57,167 nucleotides of DNA from Capnocytophaga catalasegens (lineage in GTDB: Bacteria; Bacteroidota; Bacteroidia; Flavobacteriales; Flavobacteriaceae). Below the pieces are notes generated by a model that was not told the origin of the DNA, searched no databases, and was given only the letters and a program-made list of their open reading frames with translations. The stretch spans positions 1 through 57,167 of the forward strand of contig NZ_BPMA01000057.1 of the NCBI RefSeq assembly GCF_026005215.1, read 5' to 3'. How positions within the stretch are numbered: position 1 is the first letter of the stretch; each line of letters starts with the position of its first letter. A program made the translations under genes and the position numbers. Shown in pieces: positions 36,504-45,963 of this stretch.

Positions 36504-36511
36504 CAAAATTA
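36504..36511 (-). promoter_or_regulatory. -7 box of the metalloprotease-SusC-SusD operon
   Basis: The minus strand reads TAATTTTG, 21 bp before the metalloprotease start. No clear -33 element is visible. Confidence 0.4.
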
Positions 36512-36605
36512 GATATTTTATTAAATATTTGAAAAAAAAATTAGAAGAAAATTCTTAAAAAAAGAAAAAATATATTGAAAAATATTTTTAAATAAGAAAA
36601 AAATG

Positions 36606-36613
36606 TAATTTTG
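36606..36613 (+). promoter_or_regulatory. -7 box of purB
   Basis: TAATTTTG matches TAnnTTTG and ends 27 bp before the purB start. The nearest upstream TTG is 28 bp away, too far for a normal -33 element. Confidence 0.45.
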
Positions 36614-36640
36614 TAGCTTTATTTTTAAACAAAGAAACGA

Positions 36641-37975
36641 ATGTCATTACAAGCAATTTCTCCAATTGATGGGCGTTATGCCGATAAAACCCATTCGCTG
36701 ATTCCATTTTTTTCAGAAGAAGCTTTGATACGTTATAGAGTGCAGGTTGAAATAGAATATTTCATAGCTTTGTGCGAGCTTCCTTTACCAGAATTGGCTG
36801 ACTTTGACCTCAATTTAATCCCTGATTTGCGAGGTATTTATACCAATTTTTCAACAGAAAATGCTCTTGAAGTCAAGCAAATTGAAAAAACGACTAATCA
36901 TGATGTAAAAGCGGTCGAATATTTTATCAAAAACCATTTTGACCGACTTGATTTACAATCATACAAAGAATTTATTCACTTTGGACTTACTTCGCAAGAT
37001 ATTAACAATACTGCTATACCGCTTTCGGTTAAAGAGGCAATAAATAAAGTATATTTGCCTTATTTACAAGAAGTTATAAAAAAATTAGAAGAACTTTCGC
37101 AACAATGGAAAGATGTTCCACTTTTGGCACGTACGCACGGACAACCTGCCTCACCAACACGCTTAGGTAAGGAAATAGAGGTGTTTGTTGTCAGGATAAA
37201 AGAACAACTACGACAGCTTCAAAGTGTTCCTTTTTCAGCAAAATTTGGAGGAGCAACAGGCAATTATAATGCTCATAAAGTAGCATATCCACAAGTCAAT
37301 TGGAAAAATTTTGGAACAAATTTTGTCGAAAATATCTTAGGTCTTCATCATTCTTTCCCAACTACACAGATAGAACACTATGATAATTTGGCAGCACTTT
37401 TTGATGTTTTGAAACGAATAAATACAATTTTGATAGACCTTGATCGCGATTTTTGGACTTACATTTCAATGGATTATTTCAAACAACAGATAAAAGCAGG
37501 AGAGGTAGGTTCTTCAGCAATGCCTCATAAGGTAAATCCGATTGATTTTGAAAATTCCGAAGGAAATTTAGGAATTGCCAATGCCATTTTTGAACATTTG
37601 TCAGCAAAATTACCTGTTTCGCGATTACAACGAGACCTTACCGACAGCACCGTATTGCGTAATATAGGTGTACCTTTTGGGCATACGCTAATTGCTTTAC
37701 AAGCTACGTTGAAGGGATTGAACAAATTGCTTTTGAACCAGACAAAAATTCAGGCTGATTTGCAAGCTAATTGGGCAGTAGTTTCCGAAGCTATTCAAAC
37801 TATTTTGCGAAGAGAAGGCTATCCCAATCCGTATGAAGCTTTGAAAGGACTTACTCGAACAAACGAACTTATCAATGCAGAAGTCATAGCCAATTTTATT
37901 GATACACTTTCGGTCTCACAACAAATAAAAGAAGAACTTAAAACAATTTCTCCTGAAAACTATACAGGAATATAA
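36641..37975 (+). CDS. purB: Adenylosuccinate lyase
   Basis: A 444-residue cytoplasmic enzyme of the fumarase/aspartase superfamily. It cleaves SAICAR to AICAR and adenylosuccinate to AMP in purine synthesis. The start MSLQAISPIDGRYADKT, the TSQDINNTA motif (117-125), the RTHGQPASPTRLGKE segment with its active-site His, and the flexible signature loop GSSAMPHKVNPI (290-301) are all present. Length is normal. It is a single-gene unit divergent from the metalloprotease operon, ending at a hairpin terminator. Confidence 0.96.
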   Translation: MSLQAISPIDGRYADKTHSLIPFFSEEALIRYRVQVEIEYFIALCELPLPELADFDLNLIPDLRGIYTNFSTENALEVKQIEKTTNHDVKAVEYFIKNHFDRLDLQSYKEFIHFGLTSQDINNTAIPLSVKEAINKVYLPYLQEVIKKLEELSQQWKDVPLLARTHGQPASPTRLGKEIEVFVVRIKEQLRQLQSVPFSAKFGGATGNYNAHKVAYPQVNWKNFGTNFVENILGLHHSFPTTQIEHYDNLAALFDVLKRINTILIDLDRDFWTYISMDYFKQQIKAGEVGSSAMPHKVNPIDFENSEGNLGIANAIFEHLSAKLPVSRLQRDLTDSTVLRNIGVPFGHTLIALQATLKGLNKLLLNQTKIQADLQANWAVVSEAIQTILRREGYPNPYEALKGLTRTNELINAEVIANFIDTLSVSQQIKEELKTISPENYTGI

Positions 37976-38004
37976 AAATATTTTTTTAAAAATGCTCCAA
38001 ATGA

Positions 38005-38027
38005 AAAGCCTCATTATTTGAGGCTTT
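38005..38027. terminator. Terminator between convergent purB and deoxynucleoside kinase genes
   Basis: Perfect 9-bp stem (38005-38013, AAAGCCTCA, with 38019-38027) and 5-nt loop. U-rich sequence follows on both sides, so it probably serves both convergent genes. Confidence 0.75.
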
Positions 38028-38049
38028 AGTTTATATTTGTTATAAGAAA

Positions 38050-38664
38050 TTAAAATAATCCGTATAATTGTGCATCAATCTTATTGATAATTTCGCCTAA
38101 ATCTTCTTGGCTTTCAACAAAGTTAATAGAATCTACATCAATAATAAGAAGTTTGCCTTTGTCGTAGCTTTCAATCCATTGTTCATACCGATTATTAAGT
38201 TTGTTGAGGTAATCAATAGAAATCGAACTCTCATATTCACGCCCTCGTTTTTGAATTTGTTTGACCAAATTGGCAATAGAGCTTCGCAAATAAATAAGCA
38301 AATCGGGAGGGTAAATGAATTTTTCCATCAGTTCGAAAAGTGATGTATAATTAGCATAATCACGAGCTGAAAGTAACCCCATCGAATGCAAATTGGGTGC
38401 AAAAATATGAGCATCTTCATAAATAGTCCTATCTTGGATAATATCTCTTTGACTTTCGTGAAAATCAATAATTTGTCTAAAACGACTATTTAAGAAAAAA
38501 ACTTGTAAATTAAAACTCCATCGCTCCATATTGGCATAAAAATCATCTAAATAGGGGTTATCAACCACACTTTCAAAATGAGGTTCCCATTTATAATGTT
38601 TTGCCAGAAGTTCTGTAAGAGTTGTTTTACCCGCTCCAATATTTCCTGCTATGGCAATATGCAT
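38050..38664 (-). CDS. Deoxynucleoside kinase
   Basis: A 204-residue cytoplasmic salvage kinase of the dCK/dGK/dAK family. The P-loop GNIGAGKTT is at residues 7-15. The family's QDRTIYEDAHIF block (substrate and catalytic Glu/Asp/Arg region) is near residue 77, and the lid arginines are in RSSIANLVKQIQKRGREYE. The phosphorylated deoxynucleoside cannot be told from the sequence. It starts 12 bp after the Lrp-family regulator gene on the same strand. Confidence 0.9.
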   Translation of the reverse strand: MHIAIAGNIGAGKTTLTELLAKHYKWEPHFESVVDNPYLDDFYANMERWSFNLQVFFLNSRFRQIIDFHESQRDIIQDRTIYEDAHIFAPNLHSMGLLSARDYANYTSLFELMEKFIYPPDLLIYLRSSIANLVKQIQKRGREYESSISIDYLNKLNNRYEQWIESYDKGKLLIIDVDSINFVESQEDLGEIINKIDAQLYGLF

Positions 38665-38676
38665 TATACTGAGTTT

Positions 38677-39192
38677 TTATAATTGATGTCCTATAAATCC
38701 TTTCCCTTCAAGATATCGATTATCATCAATCATCATTTTAATCATTGATGTGTTTTTGATAGTTCTAATGATAAAAGCACTTTGGATATTTGAAATAATG
38801 TCTAATTTGGATATTTTATGTACAACAAAGTTTTGATAATCTTCCATATCTTTCAAGATAAGTTTGAGCAAGAAATCGTATCCACCAGCCATATATGAAG
38901 CCTCTAAAACTTCATCAAGATTACTGATGTATTCTTCAAATTGATTGAAGAGTTCTTCTTGATGACGAATAAGTTTTACTTGACAATAAGCAACCAATTT
39001 TTTGCCTAACGCAGCAGCATTGACAACAGCTACATATTTTTCAATAACATTGGTGCTTTCTAATTTTTTGATGCGTTCGTGTACAGGTGTAATTGACAAA
39101 TTCACCTTTTCAGCCAATTTTTTGATAGATTGTTTGCTATCTTTTTGTAATTCATTTAAAAGAATTAAATCTACAACATCTAGTGTAAGCAT
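38677..39192 (-). CDS. Lrp/AsnC-family transcriptional regulator
   Basis: A 171-residue DNA-binding protein. A winged helix-turn-helix covers about residues 5-50 (LNELQKDSKQSIKKLAEKVN, then SITPVHERIKKLE). A RAM ligand-binding domain follows (about 65-150: YCQVKLIRHQEELFNQFEEY, ASYMAGGYDFLLKLILKDM). Such regulators sense amino acids and form octamers. It is encoded just upstream of the deoxynucleoside kinase, with which it probably shares a transcript. The upstream gap holds an imperfect palindrome CCAAATTTTTTTGG (39248-39261) that could be an operator. Confidence 0.92.
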   Translation of the reverse strand: MLTLDVVDLILLNELQKDSKQSIKKLAEKVNLSITPVHERIKKLESTNVIEKYVAVVNAAALGKKLVAYCQVKLIRHQEELFNQFEEYISNLDEVLEASYMAGGYDFLLKLILKDMEDYQNFVVHKISKLDIISNIQSAFIIRTIKNTSMIKMMIDDNRYLEGKGFIGHQL

Positions 39193-39422
39193 ATTTTGTT
39201 ATATTTAATTTTCAAGTGGTAAAAGTATAATGTTTTTCTTAAATGTCCAAATTTTTTTGGAATATTTTTTTTACTTTTTTGAATAATAGAAACTTATTTT
39301 TAGATAAAATGTATATTGTTTTTTTGTTATTTCAATACTTCACTAACAAAATTAAGTAATTACTTGATTTTGCAAAAATAACTATATAGCTTTATTATTG
39401 AAGTATTGTTGAAGAAAGAGTT

Positions 39423-39976
39423 TTATTTAATCTCAACACCTTTTTTATAATAACCTTTTTCAGTATAAAATCACCTGTATTACCTCTTTCAAGTTCCCAA
39501 AATCCATCTCGCAAACCATTTATATAATTTCCTTTTCCTTCAAGTTCTTCCCAATATCAGTGTTTTATACCATAATACGTCCGCCACTTTTAGGAGAGTC
39601 GCCCTTAAAAAATACCTTCGGTTACCAAAAATTCATCTTTGTAAAAACCTATAACACGGGTGGGCTTTGAAAAATCTGGAATATTGTGTTCTTTCTAAGT
39701 TTTTCCATAGTCATAAGAAAAGTAAATCGCTTTTGAATAGTCAAAATCGTAAACAAAATTCTTATAACGATAGAATTTAAAATTTTCTCCTTTTTTGGTA
39801 TATAAAAATTCTTCTATTTCAATAGCAGCACCTGTGTTAAAATAGCTATTATACACTTTTTGTCCGTATAAATTAGCAAAATTGTATTTGGCTGTCCATA
39901 TTATATTATTATCTGTTGGTTTCATACAAGATATAATTAAAGTTATTACCATTAAAATTTTTCCTGTTTTATTCAT
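39423..39976 (-). pseudogene. Decayed lipoprotein gene with MORN-like C-terminal region
   Basis: The intact part (39695-39976) encodes 93 residues: a lipoprotein signal (LIISC, Cys17) and a YFNTGAAIEIEEFLYTKKGE region, ending SYDYGKT at a TAG. In the same frame the protein-like sequence continues (KEHNIPDFSKPTRVIGFY, then FLVTEGIF). A frame slip follows in a T run, then an in-frame TGA before YWEELEGKGNYINGLRDGFW. A last shift leads into FYTEKGYYKKGVEIK and a natural stop at 39423. The GNYxNGxxDGFW pattern is MORN/YwqK-like. At least two stops and two shifts mark it as a pseudogene of about 185 residues. Confidence 0.8.
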
Positions 39977-39990
39977 TTTTTAAGTGATTT

Positions 39991-41208
39991 TTATTCCTTG
40001 TTTAGTTCCTTGACTATAAAGAAATTATCCTTAATTCTAAGGAGTTTATAATTAAGATTTTTGTTACTATAAAGGGTGATATTTGCAAAACTTTCTATTT
40101 CTTCTACTTCATCATTATGTTTGGTGTAAGCAGCTTGAATTTTATTGTCGTTCAAATAATTTTCAGTAGCGATACGCAAAGTGTCTTTTCCTAAAGAAAT
40201 TTTGGAATAAAGAATTCCATACCAAAAATCATCTATAAGAAGACTTTTTTTGATAAAAACAGACAAAAAAGGCATTTTTTCTGATATGGGGTACATTGAA
40301 TGTACATCTTTTGGGAATTTTTCATTTAAAAAGTCTTCATTTTTTTCATAATATTCAATAACTGGATAAACTTTTTTGGTGGTATAGAAAATACATAATT
40401 CATTATTTTGTTTGAATAGAACTTTGTATTGATCATCATATTTTTTGTCATATGTAAGTGTATCTAAATATAAATAAGAATAAACAGGTTTTAGAGTGCT
40501 TTTAATGATTTTATCCAGCAATTCTTCCTCTTTTTCAACAGGATAAGAAAAATCGTGGTTTAAAATTTTTATTTTTATGGAAGTTTTGTCATCGGAATTC
40601 AGCCAATTAACATACGAATTGGTTTCAAAATCTACGATTTTATCATCATAAATAAAGGCTTCATTGCTGTAATATATAGAATCTTTTTTATTTTCGTTAA
40701 TATCCAATTTGGTGAATTTTTTTAATCTTTTTTTGAAATAAAGTATTCGACTGTAAATAAATTCGTTGTTTTGATTAAAATATATATCTTCATCTATTGG
40801 ATATTCGATCAGGTTCGTATTTTCAAGCTGAATATCATCATAATATTTATGTCTTTTTTCCGTTGTAAGATATTTTGGGTCGCTAAACAGGTAATTATAA
40901 TCTAACTCTGTAAAATAATAGTAAGAATCTCGCTCAGAGAAGTTTTGCATGCCTATTTGCTCTTTTATTGAGTGATACCAATCGCTTCCATACATCAGAA
41001 ATAATATAGCTACATAACTTATGATAAGTGGTAGTATTTTATCAATAAATTTGAAATAAAAGAAAAAAAGTATCAATGATATCACAAAAGTTATAGGCGT
41101 AGCTATTAGAGCAATCACCCAACCATAACCACCTGAATTTACAAAATAAGAAAATATTGTTACACTAATCAAAAGTGTAAAAATTAGTGATTTTATGAAT
41201 GGTTTCAT
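39991..41208 (-). CDS. Membrane protein of unknown function (intact copy of a tandem pair)
   Basis: A 405-residue protein with three hydrophobic helices in the first 75 residues (about 7-24, 30-50 and 57-75) and a long polar C-terminal domain. The C-terminal domain ends with an IQAAYTKHNDEVEEIESFAN segment and NYKLLRIKDNFFIVKELNKE. No known domain or catalytic motif was recognised. The upstream neighbour (41290-42495) is a clear paralogue with very similar DNA at its 3' end, so the pair arose by tandem duplication. The gene ends 14 bp before the decayed lipoprotein gene. Whether it is still functional is unknown. Confidence 0.7.
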   Translation of the reverse strand: MKPFIKSLIFTLLISVTIFSYFVNSGGYGWVIALIATPITFVISLILFFFYFKFIDKILPLIISYVAILFLMYGSDWYHSIKEQIGMQNFSERDSYYYFTELDYNYLFSDPKYLTTEKRHKYYDDIQLENTNLIEYPIDEDIYFNQNNEFIYSRILYFKKRLKKFTKLDINENKKDSIYYSNEAFIYDDKIVDFETNSYVNWLNSDDKTSIKIKILNHDFSYPVEKEEELLDKIIKSTLKPVYSYLYLDTLTYDKKYDDQYKVLFKQNNELCIFYTTKKVYPVIEYYEKNEDFLNEKFPKDVHSMYPISEKMPFLSVFIKKSLLIDDFWYGILYSKISLGKDTLRIATENYLNDNKIQAAYTKHNDEVEEIESFANITLYSNKNLNYKLLRIKDNFFIVKELNKE

Positions 41209-41289
41209 TTTTTAGATTTAGTATTTAAGGGTTTAATGTATAGCGAAAAGCGTATAACTTTTTTAATGATAACTACTAAGCACTTGAAA

Positions 41290-42495
41290 CTAAATTGTGA
41301 ATCGAAGCTCTCGATTTTTAACTATAAAAAAATTATCCTTAATTCTAAGGAGTTTATAATTGATATTTTTGTTACTATAAAGGGTGATATTTGCAAAACT
41401 TTCTATTTGTTCTACATCATCGCTATGTTTGGTGTAAGCAGCTTGAATTTTATTATCATCCAAATAACTTTCAGTAGCGATATATAAAGTGTCTTTTCCC
41501 AAAGGAATTTTAGAATAAAGAATGCCAGACCAATAATCATCTCTAAAAAGACTTTTTTTGGTAAAAACAGACGAAAAAGGCATTTTTTCTGATATGGGAT
41601 ACATTGAATGTACATCTATTGGAAAATTTTTATCTAAAAAATCTTTATTTCCTTTAATTTTTTCAATTTTATAATCGTAATATATATCTCTTATGGAATG
41701 AAAAATATATAACTCATCATTTTGTTTGAATAATATTTCGATAGAATGATCTCCAAGACCAGATCGCAAAGTATCAATGCGAGTACCAAATTCCCAAACA
41801 GGCTTTGGTGTTCTTTTTGAAATTGTTGCTATCAACTCTTCTTCTTGTTCAAAGAGAAAACGAAAAATCTTGATTCAAAACTTTTATTTTTACAGATGTC
41901 GTATCTCCTGAATTTAACCAATTAGAATACGAATTTGTTTCAAAATCTACACTTTTATCATCATAAACAAAAGAATCATCACTATAAACCACAGAATCTT
42001 TTTGATTTCCGTTACTATCCAATTTGATAAATTCTTTTAATCTTTTTTTGAAATAAAGTGTTCGACTGTAAATAAATTCGTTGTTTTGATTAAAATATAC
42101 ATCTTCAACCATTGGATATTCGATTAGGTTCGTGTTTTCAAGCTCAATATGCTCACGATACTTATATCTTTTTTCTGTTGTGAAATAGCTAGTACCAAAA
42201 TAGTAATAAACCTCTCTTTTAGGTAAGGTTTCAGCCTCTGTTAGCTGTCTTATTGAGTAATACCAATCGTTTCCATACATCAGAAATAATATAACAACAT
42301 AACCTATGATAACTGGTAATATTTTATCAACAAATTTGAAATATAAGAAAAAAAGCAAAAATGACAAAATAAATACTTGTGGCATCAGTATTATAGCTCC
42401 CAGCCAACCAAAAGTTCCTCCTGAATTTGCAGCGTCGATAAAAAAATAACACAAGATAGAATTGTGAAAATAAATGACTTTACAAATGATTCCAT
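41290..42495 (-). pseudogene. Frameshifted paralogue of the adjacent membrane-protein gene
   Basis: The full-length frame should start at the ATG at 42493-42495 (MESFVKSFIFTILSC, matching MKPFIKSLIFTLLIS of the intact copy). A loss of one base in a T run near 42445 shifts the frame. The second piece (LDxxANSGG to NQDFSFSL) ends at a TGA at about 41849. There an extra base relative to the intact copy causes the stop. Without it the frame runs on as EQEEELIATI and joins the third piece, to the stop at 41290. Two shifts in one gene fit a pseudogene, though homopolymer sequencing errors are possible. Confidence 0.8.
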
Positions 42496-42570
42496 TTTCT
42501 ATTTGTCGGTTAGGGGTTAAGATTTTTAAGTTCCAAAATCCAAGTTGCTTTCTTAAATTTGTTCCTTATT

Positions 42571-43251
42571 TTATTTCAAATTTTTATTAAAGCGTTTGGA
42601 CATTGTCCATTCCGAATTGGTAAGGTCATAAATTTTTTGAACATCTTTGAGAATATTTTCAAAATCAATTTTCAAATCAATGAGTTTTCCTGTTTTTATG
42701 TCAAAAACCCAGCCATGTACCATAGGATAGTGTTCTTCTATGTAGCGTTCTTGCACACAAGCCATTTTGATAACATTGATACATTGTTCTTCTACGTTCA
42801 GTTCAATGAGCCGATTATAGCGCTGATGTTGATCTTCAATATTGTTGAGTTCGTCTTTGTGTAAGCGATATACATCACGAATATTCCGTAGCCAAGGGTT
42901 TAAAATTCCAAAATTTTTAGATTCCATAGCTGCTTTTACACCGCCACAATCATAATGTCCGCATACGATAATGTGTTTTACTTTAAGATTACTAACGGCA
43001 TAATTCACTACCGAAGTTGCGCTCATATCCAAAGCATTGACCATATTAGCAAGGTTACGATGTACGAATACCTCACCAGGTTTTAACCCCATGAGTTCTT
43101 CAGCGGTTACACGACTATCAGAACACCCAATGTATAAATATTCGGGAGATTGTCCTTCATTCATTTTTTCAAAAAAATCGGCATCTTCGTGTAGTTTTTG
43201 AGCAATCCATTCTCTGTTATTGTCAAATATTTTCTTATATGAGTGAGACAT
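42571..43251 (-). CDS. Beta-class carbonic anhydrase
   Basis: A 226-residue cytoplasmic zinc enzyme that interconverts CO2 and bicarbonate. The zinc and dyad residues are visible: Cys43, Asp45 and Arg47 in IGCSDSR, then His99 and Cys102 in CGHYDCGG. Length and layout match the family (E. coli Can). Bicarbonate made here can feed biotin-dependent carboxylases. Capnocytophaga is CO2-loving, which makes the enzyme relevant. No promoter of the standard form was recognised before it. Confidence 0.95.
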   Translation of the reverse strand: MSHSYKKIFDNNREWIAQKLHEDADFFEKMNEGQSPEYLYIGCSDSRVTAEELMGLKPGEVFVHRNLANMVNALDMSATSVVNYAVSNLKVKHIIVCGHYDCGGVKAAMESKNFGILNPWLRNIRDVYRLHKDELNNIEDQHQRYNRLIELNVEEQCINVIKMACVQERYIEEHYPMVHGWVFDIKTGKLIDLKIDFENILKDVQKIYDLTNSEWTMSKRFNKNLK

Positions 43252-43356
43252 ACTATCGTTTGATTTTGTTATTATTTCTATTTGATACTATTTAATAAAA
43301 GAATTGATATTCGATGTATTTGTATATTATTATTGCCTGAATTTATCTTATGACAA

Positions 43357-44274
43357 TCAATGCCCGGTTGTTATTTCTTTCAGAATAGAAGCGCCACCAT
43401 TGTGTAGAACAAATAGAGCGCAGTCTTCGGGTGTGGTATTGATATTGTCGAGAGGAATTTGCTTGCGAACTTCTATTTTCTGTGTACCACAGAGCGAAAA
43501 CAAGTTGCCTACAAAGTGCAACGTATTTTTTTCGATATGTGCATATGCACCAATGGGAGCTGTACAACCTCCTTCCAGTTTTTTTAGAAATCGACGTTCA
43601 AAATCGGTACAAATAGCTGTTGGTTGATGATGTATTTGTTCAAGGGCTTCCCGTACAAACGAATCCTTTTCCATAGCTACTACAAGTATAGCACCTTGTG
43701 CTGGTGCAGGAGTCATCCAGTTTAGCACTAAGTGGTTTTGCGGAATTTTCTCTAATCGGTCAAGCCCTGCAAAAGCAAAAATAGCACCATTCCACGGATT
43801 ATCAGCGAGTTTTTGCAAGCGTGTATTGACATTACCGCGCAAATTAACTACCTGATGTGTTGGATATGCATTGAGCCATTGTGCTTTACGTCTTAAACTT
43901 CCTGTGGCGATAGTTGCTTGTGGTTGTTCTAAGAAGTCGAGGGTATTTTTATATACTAAAATATCAAAAACATTGGCACGTTGTAACACAGCTCCTTGTA
44001 CAATTCCTTCGGGAAGCGTAGTGGGGACATCTTTCATACTATGTACGGCGATATCAATGTTTCCTTTTATCATCGCCATATCGAGAGTACGAGTGAAAAC
44101 TCCTGTGATTCCCAATTGATACAGAGGCTTTTCATCAAGCAGATCGCCTTCTGATTTTACAGAAATTATTTCAGTATTATATCCGAGATTTTGAAGTTTG
44201 TCGGCCACTAATTGAGCTTGCCAAAGCGCCAATTGGCTATCGCGCGTACCTATTCTGATTGTTCTTCGAGTCAT
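43357..44274 (-). CDS. hemC: Hydroxymethylbilane synthase (porphobilinogen deaminase)
   Basis: A 305-residue cytoplasmic enzyme that joins four porphobilinogen units into hydroxymethylbilane in heme synthesis. The start RTIRIGTRDSQLALWQA, HSMKDVPTTLP (about 78-88) and TGSLRRKAQW are family motifs. The dipyrromethane cofactor is attached at Cys237 (EGGCTAPIGAYA). Length is normal. No other heme gene is adjacent. It starts 42 bp after the carboxylase gene on the same strand, so co-transcription is possible. Confidence 0.96.
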   Translation of the reverse strand: MTRRTIRIGTRDSQLALWQAQLVADKLQNLGYNTEIISVKSEGDLLDEKPLYQLGITGVFTRTLDMAMIKGNIDIAVHSMKDVPTTLPEGIVQGAVLQRANVFDILVYKNTLDFLEQPQATIATGSLRRKAQWLNAYPTHQVVNLRGNVNTRLQKLADNPWNGAIFAFAGLDRLEKIPQNHLVLNWMTPAPAQGAILVVAMEKDSFVREALEQIHHQPTAICTDFERRFLKKLEGGCTAPIGAYAHIEKNTLHFVGNLFSLCGTQKIEVRKQIPLDNINTTPEDCALFVLHNGGASILKEITTGH

Positions 44275-44316
44275 TGCTTTTGTTGCTAAGTTTATTTTAT
44301 GAAAAGAATATGATTA

Positions 44317-45945
44317 TCATACTTGAATTATGCCTAAACTGAATGCCTGTTCTATGGGAGCGTGATTTGCCGCTTGAATCCCCATTGAAATCCACTTTCG
44401 AGTATCGAGGGGGTCTATAATTGCATCTGTCCAAAGTCGAGCAGCGGCATAGTAAGGAGTGGTTTGTTGTTGATATTTGGCTGTGATTTCTTCTAAGAGT
44501 TGTTTTTCTCTTTCGTTAGAAAGGGTCTCACCTTTTCGTTTGAGTGTAGCAGTTTCTATTTGCAACAACACTTTGGCTGCTTGTACGCCTCCCATAACAG
44601 CTAAGTTTGCCGAAGGCCAAGCTACGATCAATCGTGGGTCATAAGCCTTGCCGCACATCGCATAGTTGCCAGCTCCGTATGAGTTTCCTACAATGATTGT
44701 GAATTTGGGTACAACCGAATTGGCAACAGCATTGACGAGCTTTGCACCATCTTTGATAATGCCTCCGTGTTCTGATTTTGAACCAACCATAAAGCCAGTT
44801 ACATCTTGCAGAAACACCAGCGGAATTTTCTTCTGATTGCAATTGGCAATAAATCGAGTAGCTTTGTCGGCACTATCTGAATAGATAACTCCTCCGACTT
44901 GCATTTCTCCTTTTTTGGTTTTGACAACTTTGCGCTGATTGGCTACAATGCCTACAGCCCAGCCATCAATGCGGGCATAACCAGTCAAAATAGTTTGTCC
45001 GTAGCCTTGTTTATATTCTTGAAAATCAGAATTATCAACCAAGCGTAAGACAATCTCTTTCATATCGTAGGGTTCGGTACGGCTTTGCGGTAAAATGCCA
45101 TAAATTTCTTCGGGATTATGCAAGGGTTTTTCTGGTTTTGTTCGATTAAAACCTGCCTTGGGTGTATCGCCTAGTTTATCTATTATTTTTTTGATAACAT
45201 CAAGAGCATCGTGGTCGGTTTCGCACTTATAATCGGTAACGCCACTGATTTCACAATGTGTAGTAGCCCCGCCCAGTGTTTCGTTATCAACTTCTTCGCC
45301 TATGGCTGCTTTGACCAGATAGCTTCCTGCCAAGAAAATACTTCCTGTTTTATTAACAATCAGGGCTTCATCGCTCATAATGGGCAGGTAAGCCCCTCCA
45401 GCGACACAGCTTCCCATAACAGCCGAAATTTGTGTAATGCCCAAACTGCTCATTTGTGCGTTGTTGCGAAAAATGCGTCCGAAATGCTCTTTGTCGGGGA
45501 AAACTTCATCTTGCAAAGGCAAAAATACACCAGCACTATCGACCAAATAAATAATCGGCAATCGGTTTTCGATGGCAATCTCTTGCGCACGCAAGTTTTT
45601 TTTGCAAGTCATCGGAAACCAAGCTCCTGCTTTGACTGAGGCATCGTTGGCCACCACGATACATTGCCGATTGCTTACAAAACCTATTTCAACAACCACT
45701 CCCGCCGAGGGACAACCACCGTATTCTTGGTACATGCCATCGGCTGCGAAAGCACCAATTTCTAAGCGAGGTTTGTTTTTATCCAATAGATAGTCAATGC
45801 GTTCGCGTGCTGTGAGCTTCCCTTGTAAGTGTAGCTTTTCAATCGCTTTTTCTCCACCGCCAAGTTTTATTTTCTGTAATCGACGTTGTACTTCATCGCG
45901 GGCTAACTTGTTGAAATCTTCATTTTTGTTAAATTCTAAATTCAT
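44317..45945 (-). CDS. Biotin-dependent acyl-CoA carboxylase, beta (carboxyltransferase) subunit
   Basis: A 542-residue carboxyltransferase with two crotonase-like halves, as in methylcrotonyl- or propionyl-CoA carboxylase beta subunits. Visible segments are GKLTARERIDYLLDK near residue 45, GSCVAGGAYLPIMSDEA, GSIFLAGSYLVKAAIG, ETLGGATTHCEISGVTDY and, in the second half, QDVTGFMVGSKSEHGGII and GNSYGAGNYAMCGKAYDP. These favour the methylcrotonyl-CoA type, but the substrate is not certain. The open frame reaches 45966, where an ATG overlaps the -7 box at 45964-45971. The start at 45945 (MNLEFNKNEDF) is therefore chosen and matches the family N-terminus. The biotin-carrying alpha subunit is not in the window. 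Confidence 0.88.
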   Translation of the reverse strand: MNLEFNKNEDFNKLARDEVQRRLQKIKLGGGEKAIEKLHLQGKLTARERIDYLLDKNKPRLEIGAFAADGMYQEYGGCPSAGVVVEIGFVSNRQCIVVANDASVKAGAWFPMTCKKNLRAQEIAIENRLPIIYLVDSAGVFLPLQDEVFPDKEHFGRIFRNNAQMSSLGITQISAVMGSCVAGGAYLPIMSDEALIVNKTGSIFLAGSYLVKAAIGEEVDNETLGGATTHCEISGVTDYKCETDHDALDVIKKIIDKLGDTPKAGFNRTKPEKPLHNPEEIYGILPQSRTEPYDMKEIVLRLVDNSDFQEYKQGYGQTILTGYARIDGWAVGIVANQRKVVKTKKGEMQVGGVIYSDSADKATRFIANCNQKKIPLVFLQDVTGFMVGSKSEHGGIIKDGAKLVNAVANSVVPKFTIIVGNSYGAGNYAMCGKAYDPRLIVAWPSANLAVMGGVQAAKVLLQIETATLKRKGETLSNEREKQLLEEITAKYQQQTTPYYAAARLWTDAIIDPLDTRKWISMGIQAANHAPIEQAFSLGIIQV

Positions 45946-45963
45946 TTTTTCGGTTTCAGAATG

